DNA of 8,445 nt, taken from an uncultured Aquabacterium sp. (GTDB lineage Bacteria; Pseudomonadota; Gammaproteobacteria; Burkholderiales; Burkholderiaceae_C). How positions within the stretch are numbered: the stretch's first letter is position 1; every line of letters begins with the position of its first letter. Under the pieces are notes generated by a model. It did not search any database. It was not told where the DNA came from and saw only the letters and a program-made list of their open reading frames with translations. The DNA lies in NCBI GenBank assembly GCA_937923225.1, contig CALAKR010000246.1, positions 1 through 8,445 on the forward strand, in the 5' to 3' direction. The position numbers were made by a program, and so were the translations under genes. Below, piece after piece: positions 5,917 through 8,445 of this stretch.

Positions 5917-8201
5917 ACCCACCGCCCGGCGCTGGCGATCTCAGCCTGAGCGATCGGCACGGCCCCACCACCCTCGACGAAGCACTTCAAAGCGGCAGCC
6001 ACCTGCCCCGCTGGATCGGCTGGCGCCTGCGCCTGCTGGTAGGCGTGATCCTGGGCGGCTGCGTGCTGGTGTTCGCACTGGCGCAGTGGCTCACCGCGCA
6101 GCCCCGCCTGCCCGTCACCCTCAAGGCCTCACCGGAAGGCTCGGTCAAGATCGTGACCGCCAACACACCCACGCTGCAGCGCCTGGAGGGCCATGCGATC
6201 GAGGGGGTGCGTGTCGAGCAGATCGCCCCCAGCGGCTCGGTGAGCGTGCTGGAAGCCCCCATCGAGCTGCTGGCCCTGCAGCACAGCGCGCGCTGGATCC
6301 CCGACGCCAAGGCCCGTGAACACTACGCGGACCTGCACCGACGGCTGGCTGCTGCCGCAGCCATGCTGCCGCCCGAAGGCGGTGTCGTGGTGCTGGAACT
6401 GGTCAACGCCCCCGACGAGCCCGTGCTGGTGGCCCAGCGCGGCTGGGGTGGCCTGACGCCGCTGTTCTGGATGCTCTCGGCGCTGGCCCTGGTGGTGACA
6501 GGTGTGGGGGCTGTCGTCTTCCTGGCCGGGCCGCAGTGGCGCAACGCGGCCTTCGCGGTGCTGGCCCTGACCCAGGGCGCACACCTGCTGCTGATCGCGG
6601 CCGAATCGAACCTGGACATGTTCATGCCCGTGTGGTTCGTGGACCTCGATGCCAGCCTGCGCACGGGCCTGGACATCGTGTCCGCCGCCGCCATGATCCA
6701 GGTGGCCGTGCTGCATCCGCGCCGCCTGCGCGGCTGGGGGCTGGTCGCCCTGGGGGGCTGGGCAGCAGCCGTGGCCGTGGGGCTGGCCCTGTCCTACCTC
6801 ACGCCGGCCTGGCAATGGTGGTGGGTGCAGGGCAGCTGCGCCCTGCTGGTGCTGGCGGCCATCTGCTTCATGACGCTGACCTACCGGCAGGCGCCGCACC
6901 CCTTCACCCTGGTGCTGCGCCGCTTCACCAGCATCACGCTGGGCAGCTGGATCCTGCTGAGCGTGGCCGTCACCATGGCCAACACGCGGCCGGACATGCA
7001 GCTCAACGTCACCACCTTCGGCGTGATGACCTGGCATGTGTTCTTCGCCTCGCAGCTGCTGCTGTCGCCCTACCTGTCACGCTCCAAGCAGATCCTGCAG
7101 GAGTTCTCGCTGCTGGCGGCTTCCAGCACGGTGGCGGCCTCGCTGGATCTGCTCTTCGTGGCGGTGTTCTCGCTGGGGCAGTTCACGTCGATGACGCTGT
7201 CGCTGTTCCTGTCCTTCGGCGTGTACCTGAGCATCCGCCGCTGGGTGATGACCAACGTGCTCAGCCGCGACCCGATCACCACGGAGCGGCTGTTCGAGCG
7301 CCTGTACCGCATCGCCCGCGAGTTGGAGCGCCGCCCTGACAGGCTCGATGACCTGATGGCGCGCCTGATGCGCGAGCTGTTCGACCCGATCGAGATCAGC
7401 CTGGTGCAGGGCGATGTGCCCACCACCGCGCTGCGCGGCAACGGCGGGATCCTGCTGGTGCCCCTGCCCCATCTGTCGCACACCGAGGGCTGCACCAAGG
7501 TGTTCGTGCTCAAGCATGCGGACAAGGGCCGGCGCCTGTTCACCTCGGAAGACGCGCGGCTGGCCGACCGCATCGTGGAGCAGCTGCACCGCGTGCTCAC
7601 CTTCGACCGCGCGGTGGAGCGTGGCCGCAGTGAAGAGCGCATGCGCCTGGCGCAGGATCTGCACGACGACATCGGCGCGCGCTTGCTGACCCTGATGTAC
7701 CAGGCGCCCAACCCCGAGATCGAAGACTACATCCGCCACACGCTGCAGGATTTGAAGACCCTCACGCGCGGCCTGGCCGTGCAGACCCACACGCTGAGCG
7801 ATGCCGCCAGCGAATGGAAGCGCGACCTGAGCCACCGCCTGCACGTGGCACGCTGCGAGCTGGACTGGCAATTCACCCAGGATGAAGATGTGGAGCTCAC
7901 CGTAGTGCAGTGGTCGGCACTCACCCGCATCCTGCGCGAGCTGGTCAACAACACCATCAGCCATGCCAAGGCCAACCGCGTGCGCGTGGAGCTGACCTTC
8001 AAGGAAGACCGGCTGACGCTCTCGGTGACGGACAACGGCCTGGGCCGATCCCCTGAATCCTGGTCACACGGGTTGGGTCTGGGCGGCGTGCGCAAACGTA
8101 CCAAGCAGTTGGGCGGCACGGTGACCTGGCAGGAGCTGGAGCCTCGCGGCATTGGCTGCGAGGTGGTGGTGGAGCAGTTCTCGGCGCCCGTGCCGGGCTG
8201 A
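5913..8201 (+). CDS. multi-pass membrane sensor histidine kinase (HisKA_3 type)
   Basis: A 762-residue inner-membrane kinase, likely partner of the upstream regulator. Order: cytoplasmic N-tail; TM1 (about 39-60); an extracytoplasmic segment of about 120 residues (61-181) with no family I can name; then seven to nine hydrophobic segments (182-205, 211-231, 252-268, 273-296, 305-323, 340-356, 366-387 and a possible pair in 405-440). A GAF-like cytoplasmic region (about 455-565) follows. The DHp helix has the NarL-partner motif [14 protein letters not shown] with phospho-acceptor H584, and the ATPase domain has RELVNN (E676, N679, N680), DNGLGR (D707) and [12 protein letters not shown] (718-729). 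The DHp segment between H584 and the ATPase domain is shorter than in NarX-type kinases. The start is GTG in a GTGA overlap, with CAGGG six bases upstream; no Met occurs before residue 151. The general plan recalls ComP-type quorum sensors; the signal is unknown. Confidence 0.93.
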   Translation: MNPPPGAGDLSLSDRHGPTTLDEALQSGSHLPRWIGWRLRLLVGVILGGCVLVFALAQWLTAQPRLPVTLKASPEGSVKIVTANTPTLQRLEGHAIEGVRVEQIAPSGSVSVLEAPIELLALQHSARWIPDAKAREHYADLHRRLAAAAAMLPPEGGVVVLELVNAPDEPVLVAQRGWGGLTPLFWMLSALALVVTGVGAVVFLAGPQWRNAAFAVLALTQGAHLLLIAAESNLDMFMPVWFVDLDASLRTGLDIVSAAAMIQVAVLHPRRLRGWGLVALGGWAAAVAVGLALSYLTPAWQWWWVQGSCALLVLAAICFMTLTYRQAPHPFTLVLRRFTSITLGSWILLSVAVTMANTRPDMQLNVTTFGVMTWHVFFASQLLLSPYLSRSKQILQEFSLLAASSTVAASLDLLFVAVFSLGQFTSMTLSLFLSFGVYLSIRRWVMTNVLSRDPITTERLFERLYRIARELERRPDRLDDLMARLMRELFDPIEISLVQGDVPTTALRGNGGILLVPLPHLSHTEGCTKVFVLKHADKGRRLFTSEDARLADRIVEQLHRVLTFDRAVERGRSEERMRLAQDLHDDIGARLLTLMYQAPNPEIEDYIRHTLQDLKTLTRGLAVQTHTLSDAASEWKRDLSHRLHVARCELDWQFTQDEDVELTVVQWSALTRILRELVNNTISHAKANRVRVELTFKEDRLTLSVTDNGLGRSPESWSHGLGLGGVRKRTKQLGGTVTWQELEPRGIGCEVVVEQFSAPVPG

Positions 8202-8210
8202 CCATCGCCC

Positions 8211-8224
8211 TCACCTTCCGGTGA
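8211..8224. terminator. short hairpin between convergent genes, possible weak bidirectional terminator
   Basis: TCACC-TTCC-GGTGA is a perfect 5-bp stem with a 4-nt loop that exactly fills the end of the 23-bp gap between the kinase stop and the stop of the convergent ATPase gene. There is no T-run on either side. A second small GCCCG/CGGGC hairpin lies at 8186-8198 in the last kinase codons. Position supports a terminator; base composition does not. Confidence 0.3.
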
Positions 8225-8445
8225 TCAAATCTCCCATTGTGGGGTATTGCGCAGCACCTCATCCAGCGTGGTCACGCCTTCGGCCACCTTCATGACACCG
8301 CCCAGCCGCAGGGGTTTGAGTCCTTCCTGCACGGCTTGCTGGCGCAGACGGGCCATGTCCACCGTGGGGTGCATGGTCTGGCGGATGGCCTCACTGAGTG
8401 GCAGCAGTTCGTACAGGCCCACACGGCCCTTGTAGCCCGTCATGC
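8225..8445 (-). CDS. GspE/PilB-family secretion or type IV pilus assembly ATPase, C-terminal part
   Basis: The last 73 or so codons of a gene that begins beyond the window. The fragment opens with TGYKGRVGLYELLPLSE, the conserved block just after the zinc-binding cysteines of type II secretion (GspE) and type IV pilus (PilB) ATPases. It ends with the family's closing helix, GLKPLRLGGVMKVAEGVTTL and DEVLRNTP. These hexameric cytoplasmic ATPases power pseudopilus or pilus assembly. The in-frame Met at 8443 is internal, not a start. GYKGR favours the PilB/PulE side, but a fragment this short cannot decide between pilus, competence and secretion roles. Its stop faces the kinase stop 23 bp away. 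Confidence 0.88.
   Translation of the reverse strand, partial: MTGYKGRVGLYELLPLSEAIRQTMHPTVDMARLRQQAVQEGLKPLRLGGVMKVAEGVTTLDEVLRNTPQWEI

Noticed and set aside
4960..5922. Upstream extension of the surE frame across the regulator gene
   Set aside because: The extension is antisense to a response regulator with all receiver and helix-turn-helix motifs, and SurE proteins begin precisely at [10 protein letters not shown].
6129..7037. A 302-codon minus-strand frame opposite the kinase
   Set aside because: Its composition is dominated by His, Gln, Gly and Arg, it shows no motifs, and it lies opposite membrane-segment coding sequence whose antisense frames stay open by composition.

Overview
The window is GC-rich, densely packed chromosomal DNA with very short intergenic gaps. 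Gene content and protein motifs point to a beta-proteobacterium, most likely of the Burkholderiales. This is inferred from the surE-pcm-nlpD order, the protein sequences and the base composition; no marker gene fixes the genus. No mobile element, CRISPR array, tRNA or rRNA gene was seen.

Layout. (1) Positions 1-840, plus strand: a possible C-terminal scrap of an unidentified gene, a CsaA-type tRNA-binding protein, and a small eight-cysteine CWC-family protein. (2) Positions 847-4959, minus strand: a probable operon read surE -> pcm -> nlpD -> rlmD. surE/pcm overlap by ATGA, pcm/nlpD overlap by TGATG, and 71 bp separate nlpD from rlmD. The first three genes are the classic stationary-phase survival and protein-repair cluster: SurE nucleotidase, L-isoaspartyl methyltransferase and the LytM amidase activator NlpD. 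The sigma-factor gene rpoS that usually follows nlpD is not there; the 23S rRNA methyltransferase gene rlmD takes its place. (3) Positions 4960-5169: a divergent control region of about 210 bp between surE and a two-component system. It holds several inverted and direct repeats and a possible leaderless promoter for surE. (4) Positions 5170-8201, plus strand: a NarL/LuxR-family response regulator and a large multi-pass sensor histidine kinase, overlapping by GTGA and so probably translationally coupled. (5) Positions 8225-8445, minus strand: the C-terminus of a GspE/PilB-type secretion or pilus assembly ATPase, convergent with the kinase and running off the window.

Most genes belong to known families. 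The less expected points are the missing rpoS, the structured region ahead of the two-component system, a perfect 9-bp hairpin that buries the rlmD start codon, a -10-like box placed exactly for leaderless surE transcription, and a kinase with roughly 8-10 membrane segments whose ligand cannot be read from sequence. No clearly novel multi-gene system is evident.
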